In this document: positions 1 to 7,321 of the stretch, piece after piece
How the letters are laid out: each line of letters begins with the position of its first letter
How positions within the stretch are numbered: position 1 is the first letter of the stretch
Assembly (NCBI GenBank): GCA_015487435.1
Contig: WFPU01000146.1
Location: 1-11,485 of the forward strand
Origin: Sulfurimonas sp.
GTDB taxonomy: Bacteria; Campylobacterota; Campylobacteria; Campylobacterales; Sulfurimonadaceae
DNA length: 11,485 nt
Direction of reading: 5' to 3'
Program-made: the position numbers and the translations under genes
Notes under the pieces: generated by a model
Told to the model about the DNA's origin: nothing
The model's database searches: none
The model's input: only the letters and a program-made list of their open reading frames with translations

Positions 1-508
1 TGTCTCCAAACTTTTTGATAAATTGCTGTATGAAATTCTCTTTGAATATTTCGTGAGCTTGTTGCTCTCTTTTTTCTCGCACACACTCCTTGCATCCTGT
101 ATGACCTTTTAAGTGTGAACCTAACATTTGCGAGAAGTATTGTTTATGTATGGTGCAATAGACTTCAATAGTTTCATTTTTTCTTCCAACTATTGTGTTA
201 TCGTAGTTGTAGATATCTCCATAGAGTTTTAAGGCTTCTCCTATGAGATATGCTTTATCAATGCGCCTAGACATACCTTGTGCTATTTTTGCGCAATCAG
301 GGCAGGCGTGTTTATGGAATAGATGCTTTGCCGGTGATTGAGTGAATTCGCCGTGTACTTTACAAATGATAGCAACTTTTTCTACATTGTTTATATAGTG
401 CACTTTGTTGTAGTCAAACTTTGTACCGTGTTTGGCGTTTGCATTTTCTAAAAAGATTGCCTCGCGTTCTCGTCTCTCAATCTCGCTAATAAAGAGTGTT
501 ATATTCAT
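1..508 (-). CDS. Zinc-knuckle repeat protein, DUF723-like, C-terminus cut by window edge
   Basis: The reading frame is open from an ATG at 508 to the left edge, giving 169 residues without a stop. Two repeats of about 50 residues are visible. Repeat 1 (about 22-74) has the pattern HG-x-FDY-x-KV-x-Y...C49-x2-H52...C69-x2-C72. Repeat 2 (about 92-142) has YGD-x-YNY...C118-x2-H121...C139-x2-C142. Each has the CxxH...CxxC spacing of a zinc knuckle. A third repeat may begin near residue 157 (FKENF...KFGD). Repeats of this kind occur in phage and mobile-element proteins annotated DUF723 or as accessory domains of HNH or GIY-YIG nucleases; that assignment is from family memory. No catalytic domain is visible in this part. 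The start overlaps the upstream 100-aa gene by 23 nt, which indicates translational coupling, and a GGAG lies 10 nt upstream. GC looks somewhat higher here than in the RM operon. Confidence 0.75.
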   Translation of the reverse strand, partial: MNITLFISEIERREREAIFLENANAKHGTKFDYNKVHYINNVEKVAIICKVHGEFTQSPAKHLFHKHACPDCAKIAQGMSRRIDKAYLIGEALKLYGDIYNYDNTIVGRKNETIEVYCTIHKQYFSQMLGSHLKGHTGCKECVREKREQQAHEIFKENFIQQFIKKFGD

Positions 509-788
509 CTTCTGAAAACTCCATTGAGAGATTGTAATGATCGGCTAATAATATTTTTAGGGATTCGTGAAGTGTGTTTGCACCTTTAAGTAGGATTTCT
601 TGTTTTGTACCGATGTTGCTTGAGATTCCATCAATTTGGATTATATCTTTTATCCACCTAAGATATTCCTCTATCAGCAGCGCTGCTTCTGATTCGTGGT
701 GAAAGATTACTTTGTCGAATGTTCCATCTATTTGGAATGTTAGATTATCGGCACAGGTTAGCATTGTTAAGTTGATTTTTTGAGGCAT
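486..788 (-). CDS. Hypothetical protein, 100 aa
   Basis: I do not recognise this protein. It is acidic and soluble-looking, with no signal peptide, membrane segment or metal-binding pattern. The start is well supported: GAGGAG sits 7 nt before the ATG. It is the first gene of a minus-strand operon and overlaps the following zinc-knuckle gene by 23 nt, so the two are probably made together. The operon has its own promoter and dyad operator upstream (850-879). In phage-like regions a short acidic ORF in such a position can be an accessory or regulatory protein, but nothing in the sequence shows what this one does. Confidence 0.7.
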   Translation of the reverse strand: MPQKINLTMLTCADNLTFQIDGTFDKVIFHHESEAALLIEEYLRWIKDIIQIDGISSNIGTKQEILLKGANTLHESLKILLADHYNLSMEFSEDEYNTLY

Positions 789-849
789 TTTTTGACTCCT
801 CGAATGTTATTAATAATGATAGCATTCAAAGAGGTTTATGGAGTGGATT

Positions 850-866
850 GTTCACACTTTGTGAAC
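850..866. promoter_or_regulatory. Perfect dyad operator GTTCACA-CTT-TGTGAAC
   Basis: Two perfect 7-bp inverted arms (GTTCACA at 850-856, TGTGAAC at 860-866) are separated by 3 bp. For leftward transcription the dyad lies immediately downstream of two TATAAT boxes, so it would cover the start site and the first transcribed bases. That is the geometry of a repressor operator for the 100-aa/zinc-knuckle operon. The cognate repressor is not identified; the small HTH protein in this window is associated with quite different repeats. Confidence 0.6.
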
Positions 867-879
867 ATTATATATTATA
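867..879 (-). promoter_or_regulatory. Tandem -10 boxes for the leftward 100-aa operon
   Basis: On the minus strand TATAAT occurs at 879-874 and again at 872-867, one base apart. Either would start transcription around 860-867, at the dyad operator, leaving a leader of about 70-80 nt before the ATG at 788. No convincing -35 box is visible. The surrounding 789-969 gap is otherwise AT-rich, with an 11-bp direct repeat at 932-942 and 952-962. Confidence 0.5.
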
Positions 880-969
880 TTTGTTTAAAATGTTTACCTT
901 TTCACTTCTTGATACACTTAATGAAAAGAAATCATAAAAATTGTAAACTTTTCATAAAAATTACCTTTT

Positions 970-1551
970 TTATAAACTACTAATGATCTGATCAATGGTC
1001 CGTGATGATAAAATATCTGCCACTTTCATCTTTTTTTTACCATGATCTTTTGTTTTGTTGAGAGCTTGTTTTTCTACACCTCCGACAATATACATACCAT
1101 CGATACAGTTATTGTTTTCTCTAAAACTAGGAGCTTCACAAAAGACTATTTGTATATAATAGTCATATTCAATGTCTCCTTCTTCATATCCTGTTATAGT
1201 AAACTTCTCAATATGCTTCTCTGGACACGGAGGAAATTGAGCTAAAGATGTCCGCACTTTGATAGAATATGAATTACTGGTTAAATGGAATCCCTCAATA
1301 TCAAAATGTAATTCACAAGGTTTCCTTTCTAATTTAATTAACTCGCAAACAACAATATGTCCGACAATACCCATCATTACATCACCTTTGATTTCATTTA
1401 GGTTACGAACATGACCATCCATTGCTGTCACATCGACTTCGTTCATTACATCCAAGGAAGATAAAACTTTTCTTTCCAGTTCTTGGCAATCTTTTATGCC
1501 AACACTTACCACCTTTTTTCCTGCTAGTGTTTGTTTTGTGATTTTAATCAT
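970..1551 (-). CDS. Hypothetical protein, 193 aa, last gene of the type III RM operon
   Basis: I do not recognise the family. The start is supported by AGGA 7 nt before the ATG. The gene lies 39 bp after res on the same strand, which suggests cotranscription with the RM genes. No membrane segment or signal peptide is seen. The layout faintly resembles a PD-(D/E)XK nuclease fold: a helix containing E70 (GHIVVCEL), then D84, then a strand with K98 (YSIKVRTS), then DYYIQIVF and IDGMYIVGGVEKQAL, which look like the later 'DYYv...yIiG...kqeL' strands of some restriction-endonuclease-like proteins. However, the residue two before K98 is Ser, where an active enzyme would have Asp or Glu, so it may be inactive or unrelated. 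The C-terminal 25 residues are basic (GKKKMK) and helical. The nuclease link is inference only. Confidence 0.75.
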   Translation of the reverse strand: MIKITKQTLAGKKVVSVGIKDCQELERKVLSSLDVMNEVDVTAMDGHVRNLNEIKGDVMMGIVGHIVVCELIKLERKPCELHFDIEGFHLTSNSYSIKVRTSLAQFPPCPEKHIEKFTITGYEEGDIEYDYYIQIVFCEAPSFRENNNCIDGMYIVGGVEKQALNKTKDHGKKKMKVADILSSRTIDQIISSL

Positions 1552-1590
1552 CTAAGCATCCTATTTTTAATATATAATAACATAATAAAT

Positions 1591-3960
1591 CTAAAATTCA
1601 AGAATCTTCCAATCATTTTGCATAGGTGATTCATCATTGTAATTTTCACTATCACAATAAACAAAAATATTATTTTCATAATTAATTATTCCACCAAAAA
1701 ATTCTCTTCCTAGTAATTTTAATTTATGTTGTAGTCCTTTTGCTCTGCCATCTGTTGATAAGGTATTCCCCAGCTTTGTATCAAAAATACCTATTCTCCC
1801 ATCCTGTAATTTTACTAACCAATCTGGGTAAAATAATTTGTATTGTTGCTCCCTGGTATTATAATATTTCAATGAAAAGTTTTCTGAACCTGAATCTCCA
1901 TTTTTGTACCACCATATTACTTCGTCATGCTGATCCAAGTAATGTGCAAAGCGTATCTCATTAGACTTGCCTTTATAATCTTTTTTTAAATAAAAATCTT
2001 CAAGTAGATTTTTTTTCTGATCTATTTTTTCAAAAGTTTCATCATAACACCATTCTATATTAAATGAGAAAATTGGTGCTTTTATTTTAGATTCTTCATT
2101 ATCCCTGTTTTTTAATAGCTCTTTTTTTATTGGATAAAACTCTTTTAAAGCATTTGAAATTAACACTCTAAATTTACTATTGGCGCCTTTTTGCAAATCA
2201 TATATGAATATCTTGTAATAATATGATGATTTAGCTTCGGGTAAAACCTTTTTAAACCATACTCTTAAAGCAGATTTTAAAGGGCTCCAACTTCTTGCAA
2301 TATTTCCAACTTTAGTTTCTAAAGATGTTTGCTCTTTTAAAATTTCTACACATAAAAAATTAAAATATTTTTCTATATCATTAATTGACAATTCAACTTC
2401 TACTGTTTCATCTGCTTTGTTAATCTCTTCAACAATATTATCGAAGCTTTTAATTTCAGTGTTTGTCATAATATGCGTGGTCATTTGGGGTGAAAGATTC
2501 AGACCAAATTTTTTCAAAGCTTTTTTACCTTCGTCTAATATACATGGTAGTTCGATTCCCGTTTGTTTACACAGTGATGAAACAAAGATCCTTTGAAAAA
2601 CTGATGCATCAACAAAATCACCATAGTCTACGCGTGATATATAATCTGATTGCAAAAAGAATGTTTCAACTAATGGAGCAAACTTACTTTTTACGTGGGT
2701 ACATTGTATTACAGGCGGGACCGACTCACCTCCTGGAAGCTCAACATCATCTCTGTGATAATTTGTATACAAATATCCTCTTCTTAACATAGGATGATTT
2801 TTATATTCGGCATGTTTTTCTGGTTCAGTCATTCTCAGAATACGCCCTACTGTCTGCACATAAAAAGCACTTGTCTGTATTTCCCTAAACATCACCATAA
2901 CTTGTGCTCTAGGGCAATCCCATCCTGTACCTGCTGTCTGTTTAAATAACATATAATCAATATCACTCTCTAAATAATCAATATGTTCCATATTGATTTC
3001 TCTGCCATCACACCATATTGCCACTCTTGCTTTTATATCTACTTCATGTTTTTCAAAAAAATCTATGACTACTTCTTCTTTTGTTTTTACTCCACTTTCT
3101 TTCAAAACTGAATCATCATTTGGCAATTGAATAATCATTAAAGGATTGATATTTTTACCAATTTTTTTATATTCACTTTTTAAAAGTTCTCTTCTTTTCA
3201 TGCCAATCTCAAGTAGCTTTAAATCAAGGTCATCCTCTGTTGCTGCATTCAATTCATCTTTGCTTTGAAGAAGAATTTTTTCTCTGATTAAACCGGCATT
3301 AACAACATCAGCATATTTAACTTTCACATAGCCTGCTTTATGTTCCATAACATCATCGATTGATGGTATTATTTTTGGGGTTGCCGAAATATTAATTATG
3401 ATTTTAGGATTAATATAATCAATGATATCTACTGCCAATTCTGTAGTTGCATTTCTGTGTGACTCATCAATGATTAGGATAATGTTGGTGCCATTCTTAA
3501 TTGTATTATCTATAAAATCATCAAAATACAAACCATCTTCTTTTTGCTCATTTATATCTTTAGGTTTACGGAGTTTTAATTTTCGTTGAGAAGTTTTATT
3601 CTGAGTTAGCTTTTGCCAATTAAGGAACAAAATACTATCAGAATCTAGTTTTTCTTTTGTGTCAATATCATCAACTAAAAGTAGCTCATTTTTAAGCATA
3701 TTCCCAAAGTATTGTTTAAATTTATCCATACTTTGCATTGCCAAAGTATCACTAAAGGTAATCCAAATATATGCTTTATTCTCATTAAATTCCGGAGTAT
3801 CAACCATCTCATTAATTGCAGATGCGACCATATAGGTTTTCCCACTCCCTGTAGGAGATTTAAAAACTATTGGTATTTTACAAGATTTTTGATTCCAAAG
3901 CATCTGTATATTTTTTTTTAATGCATTAATAGCTTTTTCTTGAAATTCAAATTTTCTCAT
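1591..3960 (-). CDS. res: Type III restriction endonuclease subunit Res (helicase-nuclease)
   Basis: This is the restriction subunit of a type III RM system: an ATP-driven SF2 translocase that, together with Mod, cuts DNA carrying unmethylated sites. Visible motifs are Walker A SPTGSGKT (35-42), motif II IDESH (164-168), motif III SATP (192-195), motif V around TGWDCPRAQ (345-353) and motif VI QTVGRILRM (369-377). At the C-terminus, PDW (D713) followed by FDTK (D727, K729) is a PD-(D/E)XK nuclease site. At 789 aa it is shorter than the roughly 900-1000 aa typical of Res, yet both catalytic ends are present, so it appears intact. Its ATG overlaps the mod stop in an ATGA, a sign of translational coupling. 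A run of nine A residues falls at about codons 14-17. The C-terminal nuclease region is less conserved than the helicase, so those residues are slightly less certain. Confidence 0.95.
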   Translation of the reverse strand: MRKFEFQEKAINALKKNIQMLWNQKSCKIPIVFKSPTGSGKTYMVASAINEMVDTPEFNENKAYIWITFSDTLAMQSMDKFKQYFGNMLKNELLLVDDIDTKEKLDSDSILFLNWQKLTQNKTSQRKLKLRKPKDINEQKEDGLYFDDFIDNTIKNGTNIILIIDESHRNATTELAVDIIDYINPKIIINISATPKIIPSIDDVMEHKAGYVKVKYADVVNAGLIREKILLQSKDELNAATEDDLDLKLLEIGMKRRELLKSEYKKIGKNINPLMIIQLPNDDSVLKESGVKTKEEVVIDFFEKHEVDIKARVAIWCDGREINMEHIDYLESDIDYMLFKQTAGTGWDCPRAQVMVMFREIQTSAFYVQTVGRILRMTEPEKHAEYKNHPMLRRGYLYTNYHRDDVELPGGESVPPVIQCTHVKSKFAPLVETFFLQSDYISRVDYGDFVDASVFQRIFVSSLCKQTGIELPCILDEGKKALKKFGLNLSPQMTTHIMTNTEIKSFDNIVEEINKADETVEVELSINDIEKYFNFLCVEILKEQTSLETKVGNIARSWSPLKSALRVWFKKVLPEAKSSYYYKIFIYDLQKGANSKFRVLISNALKEFYPIKKELLKNRDNEESKIKAPIFSFNIEWCYDETFEKIDQKKNLLEDFYLKKDYKGKSNEIRFAHYLDQHDEVIWWYKNGDSGSENFSLKYYNTREQQYKLFYPDWLVKLQDGRIGIFDTKLGNTLSTDGRAKGLQHKLKLLGREFFGGIINYENNIFVYCDSENYNDESPMQNDWKILEF

Positions 3961-6044
3961 TTTTCTGCCTTGTATATTTTTTTATATATTTCTAAAATTG
4001 GCTGAGGAATTGGCTTAACGATAACATCAAGATTAAAGTCATCAAAAAGATATGAATAATCTTCGGTACCCCAACTAAACATATATACAATACTTTTCTT
4101 AATACTCTTTGATTGATTTTTCAAATTTTCTTTAAACTCATCCAACATATCAAGATCTTCATCAAAATAAATTGCCAAACATTCTTCTTGTGTACTATTT
4201 ACAAAAAACTGAGAATAATTATTCTTCAATGTTTCAAACATAATATTTTCACTTATTGCAACTAATTCACCTGCATTATATGCAATAGTAATCTTATCAT
4301 CATCCGTAATATGAGAAATTGCGTTTCCTGCAAATTTCATAACATAATATTTCAAAGAAAAGTCTAATGGTTTATTGAGATTAATTATCTTTTTTTCAAG
4401 TTTACTTATTTCAGCTACTATTTTTTTATTATGGTGTTGTATCTCTTTAACATCTTCTTCTTTGGAGGCTATTCTTTCAGTTAGATTTCTAATTTTTGTA
4501 AGTAATAACTGATATTCTTCTTCAAGATTTTTAGATAACCTTTCTGATTTTTTAGTGGGATAGGTTTTCTTTAATTCTTTTAATTTTTTCAGTTCCTCAT
4601 TTATTTCATCTACTACAGATATTTTCAACTTCTCTTTTAAACTTTTTATCTCGCTTTTTATTTCTTCATTTTTTTGTTTTGTAATCCTGTATGTCGGAAT
4701 ATATTTAGCTGGGCTGTGTAGTCTTTTCATCCTTTCTAATGTTACATCCCTACAAATATTATTTTCATTGTTTGTGCATAAGATAAATTGCCTTGACCCT
4801 TGATCTGTTTCATTTAATTCTAAAACAGCCTGTCCTGTTGTTCCCGAACCTGCAAAAAAATCTAAAATTTTAATATCATTTTTCTTTTGTGTAATTTTAA
4901 TCAAATGTTTTATTAGGCTTGTTGGCTTAGGATATGAGAACGATAGCTCCAGTTGTCCCAATTCTTTTGTGGCTTCAGAATTTAAAAATTCCTCAAATAT
5001 ATTTGATGGAACATTACCTTTCTTTTGAGCATCTTTTAAATATCGTTTAGTATATATATTCCAAACTGATTTATTGCCATGCTGATCCATAAGTGGTGAG
5101 TTTTTCGTTTTTTTAAAGACCAATATTGTGTCTTTCTTTTCTAAATATGTCTCTTTTGTCCATCGCCATCTTCCTTCCCCTTCTCGATGAATTTCATCAA
5201 AAACTTGATATGGTGGTAACACCAATGTTCCATCAGGACACTCTATGGGATACTTTTGATTTGGACGAACATCTTTTAAAGATGATTGATACAAAGATTT
5301 ACTATCTTCGTACAACTCTCCTTTTCTCTCTCCATCTGTTTCAATCTTTTTAAATTTAGCCTCATCGACTCCAACTTTAAATTTTGCTATATTATTTTTA
5401 TTTTTTGCATATGCTAATATATAATCTACAGTCGGCTTAAAATAATCCCCTAAATCACTTCCTCTCTTTTGAACTCTGGATATAAGACCTAAAAAGTTTT
5501 TTTCTTTAAATATTTGATTGCATAATAATTTTAAATTTGCAAGTTCATCTTCTCCAATACTAATAAAAATCACACCTTCTTTATTCAATAAATTTTTCGA
5601 TAATTCCAGCCTTTTGCTCATAAATGACAGCCATTTGCTATGTCTTAGCGGGTCATCCTTGTCAACGACTTTTCCATCAGGATATTTATCAAGCATGCGT
5701 TTATCTTTATAGTGAAAATCATCGCCTCCTGTATTATATGGAGGATCTATATATATAATATCAATTGAATTTCTATGCGTGTAATTTAAACATGTTAATG
5801 AATGAAAATTGTCTCCTTCAAGTAATATGTGTGGTTCATTGAGACATTTATTTTTTGATTTTATTTGTAAATCTTTTTTTTCTTCAAGAAGTGGTATTCT
5901 ATCAACGCTTTCTTCTTCAAATGCTTCAGGCACATCCATCCATACAAGACCAAATTTCTTATGCTTAATGGCATTATTTAGCTTTTGATTTTCTTGCCTT
6001 AAAGCTTTAATTTCATCCAATAATTTTTCTATATCATTTGCCAT
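3957..6044 (-). CDS. mod: Type III modification methyltransferase Mod (N6-adenine)
   Basis: This is a beta-class adenine-N6 DNA methyltransferase, giving the RM system its sequence specificity and self-protection with AdoMet as donor. Motif IV DPPY (D100) in IYIDPPYNTGGDDF comes before motif I DFFAGSG (395-401), the beta-class order. The region between (about 185-390) should hold the target-recognition domain and ends in the usual YPKPTSLI element (371-378). An N-terminal helix of about 30 residues is typical of the family. After FILCTNNENNICRDVT (420-435) comes a lysine/glutamate-rich, heptad-like stretch of about 100 residues (455-557), predicted to be a coiled coil; the usual C-terminal YYVMKFAGN region follows. 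That insertion is longer than the linker I expect here. The ATG overlaps the upstream regulator gene by 11 nt, with a weak AGGGTG as ribosome site. The recognition sequence cannot be read from the protein. Confidence 0.95.
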   Translation of the reverse strand: MANDIEKLLDEIKALRQENQKLNNAIKHKKFGLVWMDVPEAFEEESVDRIPLLEEKKDLQIKSKNKCLNEPHILLEGDNFHSLTCLNYTHRNSIDIIYIDPPYNTGGDDFHYKDKRMLDKYPDGKVVDKDDPLRHSKWLSFMSKRLELSKNLLNKEGVIFISIGEDELANLKLLCNQIFKEKNFLGLISRVQKRGSDLGDYFKPTVDYILAYAKNKNNIAKFKVGVDEAKFKKIETDGERKGELYEDSKSLYQSSLKDVRPNQKYPIECPDGTLVLPPYQVFDEIHREGEGRWRWTKETYLEKKDTILVFKKTKNSPLMDQHGNKSVWNIYTKRYLKDAQKKGNVPSNIFEEFLNSEATKELGQLELSFSYPKPTSLIKHLIKITQKKNDIKILDFFAGSGTTGQAVLELNETDQGSRQFILCTNNENNICRDVTLERMKRLHSPAKYIPTYRITKQKNEEIKSEIKSLKEKLKISVVDEINEELKKLKELKKTYPTKKSERLSKNLEEEYQLLLTKIRNLTERIASKEEDVKEIQHHNKKIVAEISKLEKKIINLNKPLDFSLKYYVMKFAGNAISHITDDDKITIAYNAGELVAISENIMFETLKNNYSQFFVNSTQEECLAIYFDEDLDMLDEFKENLKNQSKSIKKSIVYMFSWGTEDYSYLFDDFNLDVIVKPIPQPILEIYKKIYKAEK

Positions 6045-6249
6045 TTACACCCTTTACTTTGTTCTTGCAAATTATGTTTTTTGCAGCTTGAAAGACTTCA
6101 ATATGCTCAATTACTATAGTTACCCAATAAGGCACATTATGTTCTTTCCATTGTTTCACACTTTGATAGCTGCATCCTGCATATTCTGCAAAATCCTTTT
6201 GAGACATTCTCAACTGTTTTAATTTCTCTTTCAGTTCTGTTTTTGTCAT
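6034..6249 (-). CDS. Small HTH (XRE/Cro-like) regulator heading the RM operon
   Basis: This 71-aa protein is almost entirely a helix-turn-helix domain. LRMSQKDFAEYAGCSYQSVKQWKEHNVPYW (about 13-42) has the helix-turn-helix layout: MSQKDFAEYAG as helix 2 and turn, CSYQSVKQWKE as recognition helix. A short basic tail (KNKVKGVNGK) follows. Small proteins ending the domain in 'VKxW...VPxW' are common in Campylobacterota, which supports that host. It is the first gene of the operon and overlaps mod by 11 nt, so it probably acts as the controller (C-protein-like) that times RM expression. GGGA lies 5-6 nt before the ATG. The likely target is the 19-bp inverted repeat just upstream, which also covers the divergent promoter; this link is inference from position. 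Confidence 0.85.
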   Translation of the reverse strand: MTKTELKEKLKQLRMSQKDFAEYAGCSYQSVKQWKEHNVPYWVTIVIEHIEVFQAAKNIICKNKVKGVNGK

Positions 6250-6278
6250 AATATCCCATATTTTAGAAAAGTATATAT

Positions 6279-6284
6279 ATTATA
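6279..6284 (-). promoter_or_regulatory. -10 box of the regulator-mod-res operon
   Basis: A perfect TATAAT lies on the minus strand inside the left repeat arm. It predicts transcription from about 6272, leaving a leader of about 23 nt before the regulator ATG at 6249. It lacks the TG of an extended -10 (TAG precedes it), and no clear -35 box is seen. It should therefore be weaker than its mirror copy at 6327-6332. Confidence 0.6.
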
Positions 6285-6323
6285 CTAACTAAATACCTAT
6301 ATATAGTTATTTTAAGATTTATA

Positions 6324-6332
6324 TGGTATAAT
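6324..6332 (+). promoter_or_regulatory. Extended -10 promoter of the DUF488 operon
   Basis: TGG-TATAAT is a full extended -10 element at the inner edge of the right repeat arm. It predicts transcription from about 6339 and a leader of about 50 nt before the ATG at 6389. The base that creates the TG (G6325) is the first position where the two repeat arms differ, so the two divergent promoters share the operator but differ in strength. Confidence 0.65.
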
Positions 6333-6388
6333 ATATATACTTTTTTAAAGCTTAATGTTATGCTAAACTTTGATTATTGGAAAGAAAT

Positions 6389-7294
6389 ATGAAAACAAAA
6401 CCTACATTTAACCGCCAACGCCTATTAATGGCTCTGCTCCAAGCTTTTGGTGGAAAATTATCTAAATTAGATTTACAGAAATTGTTATTTTTGTTTGTGC
6501 AGGAGAGTGGTGCAAAGAAAAAAGCTTATGAATTTGTCCCCTATCATTATGGGTGCTATTCATTTCAGGCTAACAGTGATGTAAAAACAATGCACAACTA
6601 TGGATTCTTATATTTAAACGAGCAAGAAAACACCATTGAGCTTACCAACACCCATATTGACCATATTGAAAATCTAAAAGAAGCAGATAAAAACTTTTTA
6701 AATACTTTTGCATATAAATATAAAGATCTGTCCGGCAACAAGCTAATCGCACATGTTTATAAAAACTATCCTTACTACACAATGAACAGTAAAATAGCAC
6801 ATAAATTTTCAATTGAACCATACAAAAAACAACAATCACTTTTCCCTGATGATTCTCAAGATTTTTACACAATAGGGTATGAGGGCATCACTTTTGAAAA
6901 TTATCTCAACAAGCTAATTGCAAATGATATAGACATCCTATGTGATGTAAGAAAAAATCCATATAGTATGAAATTTGGTTTTTCAAAAAATATACTCAAA
7001 CATGCCCTTGAGCAAATTGGTATAAAATACATACATCTACCGGAATTAGGTATTGAATCTGAAGATAGACAAGAATTGAATAGCTTAGAAGACTATCAAA
7101 AACTTTTCAAAGAGTACCAAGCAACAACAATACAAACTGAAGCTGCGCAAAAAGCACTTCAGTATATTAATGATATATCCAAGCATACTAAAATTGCCTT
7201 GACTTGTTTTGAAAAGGATATTGAATACTGCCACAGAGGTGTAATTGCTAAAGAATTACACAATAAGTTTCAATTAGAGTATAATAACCTTTAA
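6389..7294 (+). CDS. SocA/Panacea-like N-terminal domain fused to DUF488 domain
   Basis: I place the start at the ATG at 6389 (301 aa). The TTG at 6377 would add four residues, but GGAAAG at 6379-6384 is the natural ribosome site for the ATG. Residues 8-90 (LLMALLQAFGGKLSKLDLQKLLFLF...YEFVPYHYGCYSFQ...DVKTMHNYGFL) resemble the SocA/Panacea type of helical domain found in antitoxin-like proteins. Residues 159-295 are a DUF488 domain, with YTIGYEG (160-166), CDVRKNPYS (185-193), GFSK (197-200), CFEKD (273-277) and CHR (281-283). Its biochemical activity is not established; the conserved Cys and Arg suggest a catalytic or ligand site. The linker contains QQSLF (148-152), close to the sliding-clamp-binding peptide. 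The gene diverges from the RM operon and heads a two-gene unit with the 271-aa gene 27 bp downstream. DUF488 is confident, the N-terminal assignment less so. Confidence 0.85.
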   Translation: MKTKPTFNRQRLLMALLQAFGGKLSKLDLQKLLFLFVQESGAKKKAYEFVPYHYGCYSFQANSDVKTMHNYGFLYLNEQENTIELTNTHIDHIENLKEADKNFLNTFAYKYKDLSGNKLIAHVYKNYPYYTMNSKIAHKFSIEPYKKQQSLFPDDSQDFYTIGYEGITFENYLNKLIANDIDILCDVRKNPYSMKFGFSKNILKHALEQIGIKYIHLPELGIESEDRQELNSLEDYQKLFKEYQATTIQTEAAQKALQYINDISKHTKIALTCFEKDIEYCHRGVIAKELHNKFQLEYNNL

Positions 7295-7321
7295 CTAATT
7301 TTATCAGGACTTTTATATTCA

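Larger units (their letters stand above)
6262..6349. repeat. Long inverted repeat in the divergent promoter region
   Basis: The arms at 6267-6285 and 6326-6344 are perfect 19-bp inverted copies (AAAAGTATATATATTATAC and its complement). They extend to 24 bp with one mismatch (6262-6285 and 6326-6349). The spacer is 40 bp. Inside it lies a second, imperfect dyad, TAACTAAATA (6286-6295) and TATATAGTTA (6300-6309), 9 of 10 matched. Each long arm contains a TATAAT box reading outward, so the repeat holds both divergent promoters. It is best read as a regulatory region controlled by a dimeric repressor, probably the adjacent HTH protein. Confidence 0.8.

Noticed and set aside
921..955. ATGAAAAG...CTTTTCAT inverted repeat after the 193-aa gene as a terminator
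   Set aside because: The stem is only 8 bp and AT-rich with a 19-nt loop and no following T run in the transcribed direction.
932..962. 11-bp direct repeat TCATAAAAATT at 932-942 and 952-962, spaced 20 bp
   Set aside because: The spacing of two helical turns is attractive for an activator site, but the motif is short and A/T-rich, and chance is likely; I only note it.
780..983. Plus-strand frame of 67 codons in the gap between two minus-strand genes
   Set aside because: It overlaps the promoter and dyad operator, is rich in hydrophobic and AT-driven codons, and has no ribosome site.
2490..2792. Plus-strand 100-codon frame opposite res
   Set aside because: It is a shadow of the conserved helicase region (motif VI lies just beyond) and has no recognisable features.
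4854..4860. A7 run inside mod as a phase-variation tract
   Set aside because: It encodes the invariant DFF of motif I and is too short to stand out in AT-rich DNA.
4940..4956. QLELSF in Mod as a sliding-clamp motif
   Set aside because: It belongs to the conserved stretch just before YPKPTSLI in this methyltransferase family and is expected to be folded, not a free peptide.
6642..6872. Minus-strand 76-codon frame opposite the DUF488 gene
   Set aside because: It is opposite the clearly conserved domain and reads as low-complexity hydrophobic sequence.
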